Shown: piece by piece, positions 1 through 12,100 of the stretch
Numbering within the stretch: position 1 is the first letter of the stretch
How the letters are laid out: every line of letters starts with the position of its first letter
From: Luscinia megarhynchos
Lineage: Eukaryota; Chordata; Aves; Passeriformes; Turdidae
Direction: 5' to 3'
DNA: 64,000 nt
Assembly (NCBI GenBank): GCA_034336665.1
Contig: JAPFBE010000002.1
Location: forward strand, 82,963,905-83,027,904
The notes under the pieces: generated by a model
The model's database searches: none
Told to the model about the DNA's origin: nothing
What the model saw: the letters and a program-made list of their open reading frames with translations, nothing else
Program-made: the position numbers and the translations under genes

Positions 1-2029
1 CCTCATCTCCTAAATACTTAATTATTGTTTACTATAGTTTTTGTACCTTAGCTGTTGTTCTGTCATTTTGCTTTTCAGCCCAGTCTTTTCACATAACTTT
101 GTCTTTTTTTAATTCTAATAGTTTCATTTGTTTATTTGTTTGCTTGACTAGAAGAATGCTGAAATTTGCAAGCTAACACCAGGTTAGCATATAATTTAAC
201 CTGGAAGAACTTAATATTTTGGAGGTTAAACTGTCCAATTATACATGCTTCTTTTCTGTCTAAAAGAATAACTATTTCTAAATTTTGCTGTTACTGTTCT
301 GATTCAGTACATACAGCTCTGTTAAGGGCAGTGGAAGAAAAGCATTTGCATTCTATACAAAGAACATTCTAAGAACTGTCTGTGTTGGTTATACATCTTG
401 AGTTAAAAAACAAGAATTGCCCTTGCTGTGAATTGCTTTCAAAAATTTTTGAGAAAACTGGAGTTGGTTATGTCAGGTCTGAACTTAGGAAAAATTTATT
501 TTGTGTCTCTACAATGAAAGACAAATTTTTGCTGCTTTAAGTTGCTATGAATATAGAAAAATGAAGGTAAAATTGTCCAATAGGTTCTTCCGTCCACTCA
601 AAGAAAGCAGAAGTCTGATTACTACAAAGTAACTATACAAATGCTAATTCAAAATAGGCTAGTTGCTTAAAAACAAATAATTGCTAAAACTGCTTAGCAG
701 AAACTTGATGGCTTTTTCAGCACATGAGTATATTTAGGACTCTCTTCTGAAAAGTAACTTCAGATAGAACTTCAAATTCCTGGCTACAGTTGCACAGTTA
801 ATTTAGCACAAAAAATATACTAGATATTTGTGTTGTATTCAAGTTTTATTTTGCACACTACAAGTGCACGTGAATATTCTGGACTGTGTTTTTAGTACCA
901 CAAGTTCACTGAACTGTAGTTGTGTAATCAAACTCTGGAGTGATTATAGTATTGTGTTTGTGTGAGTAGTAGTTTATCAGGCTCTTAGACTTCATATTTG
1001 AAAAGCTGTGTTTCATGAATGCAAGGAAGAATGAGTTATTACGAGATGTTACATGTGCACAAGAAGTCAATACTTTATAGTGTTTGTATATACTCATGTA
1101 CTTGAAAACTCTGGGTCACAATCTTATCCAGTATAAATATAGCTCCAGTGATAACGTATGGGGATCTGGCATAGTTTGTTGTAATCACATTTCTTTACCT
1201 ATGTTGCTAATTAAAGCTTTTGTTATCATGAGTGGGGAAAAAATTACAATTTACTGCTTAATTGCTGTGCTTTTTGCTCCTTCTTGGTCTCCTGTTGTTA
1301 AATCAACAAAGGGTCTGATTTTTCAGTTTGTAAAATACTCAGTATTTGTTTTTCTAATGCTGTCACTTTTTTGTGGGAGATCATTTTTTAACAAGTGTCC
1401 TTCAAGTTGAATAAAAAAATTAAACCATAATCAGCCCTATTTGACTGAAGTAGTTAACTATGTAGATTTGTTTCTTTCATTCACTTCTTCTTAGTGTCTT
1501 CCTATGCCTGAGTTTCTTGGATAGGTTAGTATTTAAAAAAATCTTCAAATTCCTTAAATGCTGAAATACCATGGATTAGCTTTTCACTAGTTGTGGGAGA
1601 AAGCAGAATTTTAGTGGACCATATTTTTGTTCTGTCATTTATCTGCAGTGCATAAGAAACATTTAAGTGTCAATTCAAGAAAATCCATAACTGAAAGCCT
1701 GTATTCCTGGGGGGTTTTCCTTCTGATTTCCTTCCCTCCTTTGTACAGACTCAGTGACTTCATGTGCTTTGGTCTGAACAAGGTGCAAGCTGTGATTCTG
1801 TTTTTTAAGCATATGGAATAAATGCTGTTTTCCAAGACTGAGGGCTTCTTTGAGTCAGTGGAAACTCACAAATCTTTACATGTCCAATATTGTGTTTCAT
1901 TTTTTCTCTGTTTATAGACGTGTAAGTTTTCACTTAGGTGTGTAAGCAGCTGTTTGGCTATTATAGGAGCTTTGATTAAAACTCACTATTGGAATATGTC
2001 AATACTGTATTTTTTGGATGTTTTTTCAG
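1..2029 (+). other. ZFPM2: ZFPM2 intron 2, 3' end
   Basis: AT-rich non-coding sequence upstream of the recognised exon. It ends in a usable 3' splice site: a T-rich tract (2011-2026, TTTTTTGGATGTTTTTT) followed by CAG at 2027-2029. No ZFPM2 exon 2 sequence (the acidic segment rich in Glu that precedes this exon in the family) was seen here, so exon 2 must lie to the left of the window. Short open frames in this stretch have no recognisable products. I see no repeat family in it. Confidence 0.75.
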
Positions 2030-2131
2030 GCAATGAAGAAGGCATCCAGGAGGCAGCAGAATCTGATGGTGATGCAAGGTCAGAGAAGCCAGGGCAACTT
2101 GCTGTAGAGACTGAAGATTGGGATGGGCCAG
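2030..2131 (+). CDS. ZFPM2: ZFPM2 (FOG2) coding exon 3
   Basis: This 102-nt exon of the GATA cofactor FOG2 lies between TTTTTTCAG and GTAGGG. Both junctions are phase 1: the first two bases finish a Gly codon and the last base starts the next Gly codon. It reads [13 protein letters not shown], then RSEKPGQ, then [10 protein letters not shown]. From memory, human ZFPM2 has DEGIQETAESDGD, SEKPGQ, VETDDWDGPG at the same place, so roughly three quarters of residues agree. The segment lies in the acidic N-terminal part of FOG2, after the NuRD-binding N-terminus and before the zinc fingers. FOG2 is a nuclear protein that binds the N-terminal zinc finger of GATA4/5/6 and modulates heart, gonad and diaphragm development. 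The exon itself has no zinc finger. Assignment rests on recalled protein similarity plus matching splice phases. Confidence 0.93.
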
Positions 2132-2270
2132 GTAGGGAAAAACAACTGAAAGCCAAGAGAAATTTCTTGAACTAGACTTCAATATCTGTTAATTTAATTA
2201 TTTTAGTAGGTTGTTATGCTTTGCATTTGTTTTTAATGGACTGTCTCTTTTATGATCCTTTGGGTTCCAG

Positions 2271-2281
2271 GATATTGACAG
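2271..2281 (+). other. possible 11-nt microexon or intronic decoy splice pair
   Basis: A pyrimidine-rich stretch (CTGTCTCTTTTATGATCC, then GGGTTCCAG) ends in AG at 2270. Eleven bases follow, and then a perfect consensus donor, CAG/GTAAGT, at 2281/2282. If spliced after ZFPM2 exon 3, the 11 nt would read into TGA and shift the frame, so it would be a poison exon rather than a coding one. Alternatively the donor alone is a decoy. This is inferred from splice consensus only. Confidence 0.2.
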
Positions 2282-2663
2282 GTAAGTACTAAGATGAAAT
2301 TCTTGAGTTGAAAAAAACAATGGCTTTTGTTATACCATTTTGTGAATTGTTCAACATAAAATGCCTTATGTACTTGTTTGGTGTAAAGGAAAACTTTCTT
2401 GTTGCTTAGAATTTTAGGATTAAAATTTCTGAGTAAGCTCTTTCTTCCATGGTTGAATTAAGGGAGAAGCACTTCTGCTCTGTTTTCTGAAGTCAGAAGC
2501 ATCACCCAGATGCTTTGGTCTCTTCTCAAGCTTTGTGCCAATATTCAACAAACTGTTTAGCTTAACAAATAGGTATGATATCTGCTAATGTTTTCAAAAA
2601 GCTTTTTTTTAACCTGTTTGAGCCTGATAGAAATCATTTAGCACACCTGGTCGTTGGTTTCAG

Positions 2664-2729
2664 TGGAAAGAGAAACTCAGGCTGCAGCCAATGAAGCGTT
2701 TGCACTTCACATTAAAACAGTAATTCAAG
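2664..2729 (+). other. candidate in-frame cassette exon of ZFPM2
   Basis: A 66-nt stretch lies between GTTGGTTTCAG and AAG/GTAACA, about 530 bp downstream of exon 3. Entered from the exon 3 phase (one base carried over), it is open throughout and exits in the same phase. It would add 22 residues: VERETQAAANEAFA followed by LHIKTVIQ. Frame 0 has a stop, so the ZFPM2 phase is not one of several equally open choices. The acceptor tract is moderate (T and G mixed) and the donor is acceptable. I know of no described ZFPM2 isoform with this segment. It may be a chance pair of splice-like sites. Confidence 0.35.
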
Positions 2730-5700
2730 GTAACATTTTATGCTATGTAAGTGAAGATGGTGCAAGCATAACATTGCTAAGATGTAATGGTAATGTGGCA
2801 ATACTTTCAAGTATCTGTTCAATATAAATATGTAAAACCTCTCTTGTACTGTAAAAGTACCTAAGGCAATGGGGTAAATTGTATTTCTCAATTAGGCAAT
2901 TCTGCAGTTGAATGCAGTGTTTTCATGGGTATGGACTTGGGAATAGGCCTTAAAAATCCATTATATTGACCATAATTTAATAAAACTGTTGCAAAATGTG
3001 CATCTGAAGCCAAACATGCTCCAGCAATAGCTGTATCTCTTATGGAAATTTTCCCTCAAAAGGATGAGCACATCAGAAGAGAGTTCCAGAACCGTTCTAT
3101 CAATGATTTATAATGCAATAATAATATTTCATTAGAAAAATTCCTATATTTCAATCACATTTTCATTCTTGCTTGATTTTGCAAATTACTGTATGCTCTT
3201 CAAGAAGAGAAGAACAAAACTAATGGCAATTTTCTGAAACCAGTAGCTGGAAAATACAATGCAAACAAAAATGAAGACATAGTATATCTAATTATTATTA
3301 TATCATTTAAAATGTTTTTCATGATAATACACGAAGAACTTAATATTCTACATAAAGCACTGTTATATATGAAACACAAGATTTAGTACTATGCTACTAT
3401 ACATGTAAAATAATGCAAAATATATATGTGGATGCAGCAGAATGACATTTTCTAGCTGCATAGCAGATTTAAAGGCTGTCAGTATTTGCCATATGACTTG
3501 TTTTTAATTTCATTCTAAATAAAGTCTATCTGAAATTTGTGAATTTTTGTTGCATTTTTTAGTGTATTTCAGCATAGTTGAATGTGCATTTTGTGGGCTG
3601 TTACTGTTTTTTATACGTGCTACCTTATTCAGAAGTTTCTGAGATATTTTCTGACTCTGTGGAGTAAAAGGAGATATTATCATTCTGTTGGGAAAAAAAT
3701 TCAGTTAAACAATAGGATGAGTGTACTTCCAGTAATATTTACTGATAGCTTTGACATGGGATAAGATGGAAATCAGAGCTGAATGTGGGAAAAATTCTTT
3801 TGACTTCTGAAAACTGATGACCCCAGTATCAGCATCTATATATTTTTTTAAATATTGATTCTTGACAAGGGCATAATACATATGAAAAATGGAATGGATA
3901 TATTCCACATCCCATACTCTCTGTCACACATCAAATGAAGGTGTTGTTATTGACCTGGGAAAAGAAGCAATCGACAGAAGATCATTTTCAACCATGCAGT
4001 ACAAAGATAATGTATTTCACTTTTTTGGAAAAAACCAAAACAACAAAGCATTAATTATTTTGCTTATTTAGAAACATATTTTAGTGCAGCACAAAGTGAG
4101 CCATCAAAAATTTGTGATTCACCAAATTTGCCAACTGTCAGTAGGGACACAACCTCAAAGGGCAGATGATGATACATTCTTTGTTATCTGAGCTGTCTCT
4201 GGTCTCCTTACCTGCTCTGGTAAGGAAAGTTCCACCTCTGAGAGGTGGAGCCTCTCAGAATCCAACAACTGTGTTCTGCATGGTACAAGTTGCTGTCAAC
4301 TGATAATGTGAACTGTGACAACTCAGGAATTTATATAAATAGTTGAGCTGTTTTGTTGTTTTAATATTTTATGGCTTTTTTTAGCACTAAGGGAACATAT
4401 TGTGACTTTCAGAGCCAGTACTTGCCAGGAAATGAAAAATTAAGCTTCTGGCATTAATGAGAGTTTTATTTTGTTTGAAAATTTGCATTGTTAAGTGGTT
4501 CACAAGCATTCTTAAGTCTTTGTAATTAGAATATTTTTATGAACAAAAATCTAAAGTTAAATGTGCTGTAACTTCAAAGAGTTTCTGCTGAAGCAATATT
4601 TCAGGTCAGAGTTTTGTCACCTTCATTGACCATCAAGGAATTTCAGAGATACTGCCTGCTCCCTGTGGCCACCTTGAGGGTTACCTAAATGTTTTTCAGC
4701 TAGCTTTAGTTCTCACTGTTATTATTTTCAAGTTTTAAAATTCCTGTTCAGTGAAACTGCTCTGAAATAATGGAAGCTTAGGTCAATAGACTGTATATGA
4801 ACACACAGTGGGGGCCTGATCCTTTTCCTGTTATAGCCAACAGCAAAAGAGCAAAGAATAGAAAGTGAGAACAGCAAGACTGGGTTTATAGGCTTTTTGT
4901 GTAAAAAGACTTAGTTTTTAAATGTGGAAGCAGAGATAATTTTACAGTCTTATGTGTGCTCTTTGCCTTGGTACATGGAGTTACATAGTTCTGTAGCTTT
5001 GTATTGTTCTGATATCAGTGCATGTGGGGGCAGTGCTTTAAGACATAACAAACAGAAGGATCTCCTACATGGCTTCTACAGATCACCCATCATATCAGAG
5101 AATATGATCATTCTGGTTTCTGTTGAAATGTGTCATACTTCCATAGCAGAACTTCCTTAAAAATCTCAGAAAATTTTAGATACCAGGCACCTCAAGTAAA
5201 ATGTTGTTTAGCCAAATATAAGGAAATTATGTATTCTATGGCATCTTGAAAGATAAATTGTTTATAGATTTGGAAATGAATACTTGTTTATTATTCAGTG
5301 GTCGTGCTTGCAATGCTGGACACAAGTTCAATCCACCATATTTGCCATTATAAGGTAGCAAATATGAACCCTATCAAAAAGGAGAGAAGGTTTGAATTCA
5401 AAAGTATAAATTATAACTTGGAAGAGTTTAAGAACAATTGTTAGAAAATAGCTACAATAAAAATGAAGGTAATGTTGATATTACCTAGAAGATAATTAAA
5501 AAAAAAATTTAAAAAAACAAACAGAAAAATCCAAGTGGATGTAACCAGATACTAGAATCTATAAGAGGTTAAAAGGTGGGGGGGAAAGGAAAAGAATAAA
5601 AAAAAAAAAAAAAAAAAGAAACACCTAAAAATCTATCAGTAACTTCATTAATAACAGTAAAATGACATTTTAAAATGTGGTTTAAAAAAAATTAATTAGA

Positions 5701-7305
5701 AAATTGGTATTGATCTATTTCAAGTCATGAGTCAATAGTTAGAGGGGACAGGTAAAAAGCTAAGCTAATTATTTTTAGTCTGCTTGAAACATTTGTTCTG
5801 GAAAGCCTGTTTGACTGTATGTGATGACTGTACTTTTGTACTTTTATTAAGAGGGGCTTAATAAGAATGCCAATCTGTATAGGCTTATAGAAAAAAAATT
5901 GTCTTGTAAAACCAACATAATATGTAATGTGAGCTAAAGGATATATAGTTATTTGCAATATGTTTAAAATTTTAAAAAATGTTGAATAATGGGTCCATAT
6001 TGCTATTGGCAGACCTTAATAACTTGCCATGTTTGCTGCAGAAATATTTCAGTTTCAGATAAATTGATATTATGGGTTTGTGAGAAGGTAAATAAATATT
6101 TTCATGGAAGTGTTACAGCTGTACATCTGTAGGAGCATCTGAAAGCAGGGTCTCTGAAAAAGTCTTGAGACTAAAAGAGAGGGTTATGGCTAAAGGGTAT
6201 GTCTGGCTTCTCAGATTGCTTTGCTTGTCTGCTCAGCAGTCTTGTTTGGCACTGAAACAGGGTTCTGTGTCCTGTGGTCACACTACAAGAATGATATTAA
6301 AATTTGTAGCAGGTTTAGAGAAGAGCCACTAGAAAGTTGAAAATACTGATATTATGGAAAAGTCTAGATCCTTTCCCTATTTATTTTACCAAAGAAATAT
6401 TAAAGTTATATTAAAGGGCAATCTGATTGCAAACTACTTTAAATTCAGAGTGAAAATCTGATAACAATGGGCACCTCTTTCTAGCAAAGTATCAGAAGAT
6501 TAAATGGATGTTGAAGCTCCACAGTTTCAGACACAAAGAATGGATTTTAGTGCTTAAAAAGTCATTATTGAAACATTTATGAAAAGTCACTTATCTGTCA
6601 TTAGAAATATTTGCATTCAGGATGAGATACTTTCCTAAAGAACATGATCAATTCTGTGGCAAACACTGGACTTTCAAACTGAGATAGATTTCACTGGGAC
6701 AGAAATTAGACTGACTGACCACGATAGTTCCTTGTAAGTAAAATGAAATTAATAAATGAATATACTATCTATTGCTTTTATAAATATTGTACAATTTGGG
6801 TGCATTTATAATGAATATGTAAAAGCAGGCCTCGTATAAAAAATTCCAGTAACTAAAACTATGTTTACTAAAACTATGTTAAGAATGAGAACTTCTTTGT
6901 GCTTTTCTCTATTTTGCAATTCTCAATTACTCTGTAATGATAAAACAGTAGAGACAACATATACTGATTCAGTAATATGCAAGGGAATGTTTTTTCCCTG
7001 TTGACAGGCAGGACACAGTATTCTAGTACTGACTACCAAAAAGTTTTTCCAAACCCAGTGCGCCATCCTGTGCACTCCATTGTTTTGAATTTCTTTCTGC
7101 AATTCCAGCAGCGAGTACTTCAGCCATCAGTGAAGTTGTATCTGGCTTTTAAGACAGAGAAACATTGTTACCACTTGAGGAACTAAATATAGGATATTTC
7201 CAAAGGTGAAATTAGTGCCATTCAGGAAAGTCTTGGTTTGAAAGAAGGATTGGATCTCTTCCTTCTTAATTCACATTTTCACATTTGTATGGGAATATAT
7301 ACTAG
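2730..7305. other. intron 3, no gene seen
   Basis: AT-rich sequence with no recognisable coding segment or LINE. It contains the hairpin cluster near 4.2 kb and a 20-base A run at 5598-5617 within a wider A-rich stretch (5490-5625). The A run could be the tail of an old retrocopy, but no parent gene or target-site duplication was recognised. Confidence 0.6.
4205..4259. other. cluster of three perfect short inverted repeats
   Basis: TCCTTACC (4205-4212) pairs with GGTAAGGA (4219-4226). CCACCTC (4232-4238) pairs with GAGGTGG (4242-4248) around TGA. TCTGAGAG (4237-4244) pairs with CTCTCAGA (4252-4259). The second and third stems overlap and are mutually exclusive, so RNA from here could switch between two hairpins. 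Function unknown. Confidence 0.45.
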
Positions 7306-7310
7306 TGTAC

Positions 7311-7342
<32 letters not shown>

Positions 7343-7432
7343 ATACTAGTATATATGTATATATATATATGTATATATATATGTGTGTGTGTGTGTGTAT
7401 ATATATGTATATATACTATGTATACATATACT
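7306..7432. repeat. compound (TA)n/(TG)n microsatellite
   Basis: Alternating blocks of TA and TG dinucleotides with two GTGTGT runs and interspersed TATACTAGTATA palindromes. This pattern explains the small Tyr/Ile/Val/Cys-rich open frames on both strands, which are not genes. Alternating purine-pyrimidine runs of this sort can adopt Z-DNA or cruciform structure. Confidence 0.95.
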
Positions 7433-8370
7433 TGGTTGTCCTTATTCCTTATTTGAGCTCTTTCATAGTCATTAGGGTGCATGGCTTTCTTATAGAATGT
7501 GCTGTTGTCAACTCCATAGCTTGAAAGTCCATCTCAGAAGTTCTTTTGAATTGTTCCTGAATTCTGCTTAAAAAGTGAGAAAATGTGATTTGTCCACATG
7601 TCCAAAATGGAAAAAAAAAACAAACCCAAATGGAAGAACCCCACCAGGAGGTGTGAAATAAGACCTAAAACTCATATTGGCAGTTCATGGTGTTTTTTTT
7701 AATGTATTGTTTGCCTTCATCTCCACATAAAGGGAAAATTTTCCGTGTGTAAAATTCTGCCTCCAGTAAATCAACAGGACTTCTGCTACTGGCAGTGGCA
7801 AATCAGAATGAAGTTGCAACTCTTGTTACTCATTTCAGCAGACTCATCATCACTCGAACACATGTATCAGAGAACTCTTGAAAAAAGTCCTAAGGATTGT
7901 TAGTTATAGCACATTATAGTTGCTTTTAATTACTCTTACAGATTGGTGTTTTCCTAAAATGTATCAGAAATTTTAAGGAAATTAGTGTACTGGAAATTAA
8001 ATAGCACTTCAAAATGATGTTACATTGAGCTGTGCTGCTGTTAATATTCAATAAAAAGATAGAAACAGGCTTTCATGTGAATTGTGGTGTATTGCTTCAG
8101 CGAGTTGTAGATCAGAAAATTGTAGTGAACATTGGGCATGCCAGATTCACAGTTTTGCCTGCTATAAAAGGTAGTTTGAAAAGCTTTTCTGTATAGATTT
8201 CCTGTAACCATTCATAAAAATCACTGCAAGTATGTATTGATTGTTGGGTTTACTCTGCATTATTTAGTAATACTATAAAAAAGTTTGGGTTACAAAGCAA
8301 AGCTGTATAATATAGAGTGGAATGGTTGGTAGACCACAGCAAGATGGAAATAGACATTAATGATAGCTCT

Positions 8371-8396
8371 CGCCTCCCCCCTCTTTTTTACTTCTT

Positions 8397-8429
<33 letters not shown>

Positions 8430-8446
8430 CCCTTTCTTTCTTTTTA
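8371..8446. repeat. polypyrimidine (T-rich) tract
   Basis: About 75 bases almost entirely T and C on the + strand, with a run of some 20 T. Low-complexity sequence. Confidence 0.9.
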
Positions 8447-8670
8447 AACCAGTCCTAAGAAGGACTTGGAGATTACTGTTCTGATTTTGTTTCCTTTTTG
8501 ATTGGGGAAATGTGGTAGATTTAAGATCTTGGAAATGCTATTTGATGTAAATTAACAAAAATCCATGAAACATAGTTAACCATAGATATAGTCTGACAGT
8601 AAGAAGAATATTGTGAAGAAGCAGAGGAAATCATAGAACGACTGTGTGTTACTCTGACAGTGAATCGGTA

Positions 8671-8762
8671 TTATCTCTGCTATCAGATAATGCAGTTATC
8701 ATTAATTTTCACATTTGCATTTCAATCTTTGGAAGGAAATGACTCTTGCCGGATGAAGATAA
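8671..8762. promoter_or_regulatory. GATA-motif cluster, candidate intronic enhancer
   Basis: Five matches to WGATAR fall in 92 bp: TTATCT 8671-8676, CTATCA 8680-8685, AGATAA 8685-8690, TTATCA 8696-8701 and AGATAA 8757-8762. Four are packed into 31 bp. Homeodomain-type ATTAATTTT and a TTTGCAT octamer-like core lie between them. The host gene encodes a GATA cofactor, which makes feedback regulation plausible. No activity can be shown from sequence alone. A 62-codon open frame across the region (8660-8848) has no recognisable domain and is not called. Confidence 0.35.
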
Positions 8763-9102
8763 GAGCTCTGTACCACTATAATGAACCATCATTTTATCCC
8801 GGTGCTTTGTATCCATATGAAAATGAGGCTGGGTGGTGTGGTATGTGAGGAGGGGGTGGGGGGGTCACAGAAACATTATAACAAAGTGTCAAAAATCACC
8901 ACAGACTTTCGGAACCCTTAATGAAACAAGAGGCAGTCTAAATAAATCTTCTGTAGTGAAGTGGATATTGGATTAAAAGCAGAGAGCTGGGCTCCCAGGC
9001 TCCAGGGGTTGGGAGGGAACCTTGTTGAAGCTGGGAAGGATTTCTGTGCAACTTGATCTGGTGGTTTCCATCAACAATTTGGAACTAGGAGGAGGCCATT
9101 TG

Positions 9103-9160
9103 TTCATAGAATAACCAAAGTAAAGGTCTAAGAGTCATCGAGTTAACCCTTGTACTGCAG
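9103..9160 (-). mobile_element. CR1 LINE 3'-end remnant
   Basis: TTCATAGAATAACCAAAG, AAGGTCTAAGAGTCATCGAG and TTAACCC match, with several changes, the antisense of the CR1 3' end (pattern CATAGAATCACCAAGG...GACCT..AAG.TCATCGAGTCCAACC). Only the last 50-60 bases of the element are visible, so this is a short, old copy. Confidence 0.5.
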
Positions 9161-12100
9161 GGTCTTGTTTTCACACTTGAATTCTGTTAAGGGAGGTGCA
9201 AATGCTCGTGGACTGCTGTCTTGTGGTTTGGATTATGGTACTGGAGCTGTTTTAGCAGTTACCAAACCTGTGCATTAAATGCAGAATTTTAAATAATTAC
9301 CAGTCTTGTATATAAAATTTATCCAAGTCTTCCCAGTTCTTTTCATGTGTAGCCCCAATTTGTGTTGCTTACCTAAAACTCGATCTGCAGACCTAGGCAT
9401 CATTCCACTTTAGGTCTGATTGACTAATACCAGTGTTACTGAAATATACTTGCACTATATTCAGCTTATTTAACCTTTATGATTTAGTTACTCTTTTACT
9501 TATAGATTTCACAGTACATAATTTAGACTCACTGCCAAATGTCTTCTAAAAACAGGAAGTCTTGAGTTTTGCCCTGCTGCCCCATTTTTTGTAACAAAAA
9601 CTGAGTTTCTTAGATCATGAAATGATTGTAAGAATTTAAATATGTGATATTTAAACAGTAATTTTTAGTGTCCATTTATAGGAGCACCAGGATGTCAACC
9701 TTGCAGTGACCAGCTGGGATTGATGAATTAATCTGGCAGCTCCTTCCTCTTACAGACCTTTCTCTGGGTCTCACCTCTCTCTTCTTACATGATGAGAGTC
9801 TTTGCTTCATAGTGAGAAGATGCAGGTCTAAGAAGTGGAAGGAAAACTATGCTACTCCTGTGTTAATATATTCTGTAGTGACAGAAGTGGAGTAGTAAAT
9901 AGGAGTTAAAATGGTCCCTGACGTGATTTTGGTTGAGGCCAGCAGATGCTCTTCCCGAGTAGATCCCAAGGTGCAGAAGCTGAAGCACTGCAGGGAACAT
10001 TCTCCAGAGGTAGTTTGTGTGCTGACACCTGATTAAAGGCTGAGGAAGCTTCCCATCACATAAACGTGGCTGTACTTGGCCTCCATGCCCAGAGCTGTTC
10101 TTTGTCATGTGTAATGAAGCTTTTATTTACATCTGACATAGTGCAGAGGTTGTCTCTTGTTCAAGGCAGTTGATGCTGTTGGTGGACTGCTCCCTGTACA
10201 GGCCTGAAGGATGAGAATGTGAGAGTGGCTGGGTGAATTCACACGGAAGTAGCAACCAAACCTTTGCTGTCATGATTCCCATGAGCAGTTTTGACTTTTC
10301 TAGGAAGGGGCTGTTGCATGACCCACACTGAGCATGTGTAATAGATGGGGAGAAATTTCACTTATGGTCACACCTGACAAAATGAAATTTGCCCTTTAGC
10401 CAGAAATAGTGGTCACCAGGTCTTTAAGAGAAAATTGAGGTGTAAAATAATTACTCTAAGTTCATACGAATAGGCAGTAATAAATTTTGAAAACTAGGAC
10501 ATATTTCTTGTTATGATGTCACTTGCTGTGGTGACTTTGTAGCATCACTTTCATGATGGAAGGTGCAAATATTGTAGGATTCTGTAAACCTGGAGACATG
10601 GATTGTCTCATTTGACTTGCAACCTAAAATATCAAAAAAGTGATTTCATCATTGAATGCTAAGTTCTTGTCAAGCATTACAACTGTTTTGTCAGTTGGAA
10701 TGCCATTTCCTTATCTTGATATTATTAGCACAATTTCTATATGTTACATATTATATATTGATATTATTAATATATGATTGTTATTGCTAGCATATATATG
10801 TGAATTTAAATTTAATTTCAAAATAATTTGCTAAAGAAATGAGCCTAGTTTAGAAGTAACATCTTATATATGCATTTCACATGTGGAGAACTTCAATTTT
10901 ATTTAAACACACAGCCTTTTAGAATATTTTCAATGCAAAACTTCATTTTTATCAAAGTTAAAATGCTTCAGAAAAGTGAAATTACCTAGAACCTTCAAAT
11001 CTATTAGTATTGGGTTTTGGGTTTTTTAAGGCATTCCATTGATTTACTATTTCTGCTTCTTTATTTACCCATTTGTGAAATATTTATCTGACATAGCAAA
11101 GTTTTTGATTTTCACTGTGTTAGGTGTAAATTGTTCTTTGGAGAACATCTTGATCTTCAGGCGAGTGAGTTTCTGGATTAGGGTCATAGTTTAGAAGTGG
11201 CAGTCCCTATTTTAGTGCCCCTTCCTCCCCAACGCTCGCTCTTCTCCCCCTCCAGTGGGAAACACAAAAGGCAGAGATCATTGGTTGAGTAAAACCTGGT
11301 AGAAACAGCAATGAGATTAAAAAATGAACAGTTCCAGCGAGGATTCTAGTAACAACAGTGTTTTTATTATGTGAGAGAGGGTGTTGTACATAGAAAATGC
11401 TCATCAAGGCAGCACAACCTGGAGACAGTGAACAAAAGGACTGGCATGCCCTCCATGTGCCACCTTTTCTTCCCAACCAGAAACCATGCCCCTCCTTCTT
11501 GGAAGTGAGGGTCCTTTGCATCCACCCCAGGGATGATGTGCATGGCACAGTATAACGACATGGACATGCACACATGGCTCCAGACTTTGAAAACTTAACC
11601 CTGTCCTTGGCCAAAACTAGGACAGCTAGGTAGGCTTGAATACGATCTGGTATCTTCCTAAATTTTTTTGTACTTCTGTACATCTAGCATGAGAACATTG
11701 GCCTGACTTGTAAAAGTCATTGAACTTCAAATGGTGATGCATATTTGAAAGGTATTCTATTTTGATTGACATTTATGTTTCAAGCACAAAAGACGGCTTG
11801 TTCTCTGAAAAAAGTTGATAGCTGGGAAAGGCACGTGCAAGGGAAGAATCATCAGATTCACTAGGTGCTTCACTTTGGACATGATATGCTATATAGTAGA
11901 TATTATGTAAAGTACAAATCCCCCTAGGTCACACAGTGAAGGACTCCTAGTCTGTGAAATTCTGCAGGGAATCAATGAACATCTGCATTACAATACATTG
12001 TTTCTTGTAGTTTCATGCACCAAGGGACCTGCAGAGGCTGGCAGAAAGCTTTGCACTTTCCAGCTGTCTCCACTGTAGTTTGGCCATAAAGGGAATATTA

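Noticed and set aside
7238..7524. Small Tyr/Ile/Val/Cys-rich reading frames on both strands
   Set aside because: Translations of the TA/TG microsatellite.
8660..8848. 62-codon + frame with a signal-peptide-like hydrophobic start
   Set aside because: Too short, no domain and no splice or promoter context; the GATA-motif cluster explains the non-random sequence better.
11207..11683. 158-codon minus-strand open frame as a gene
   Set aside because: No recognisable domain, signal or splice context, and neighbouring frames are also partly open.
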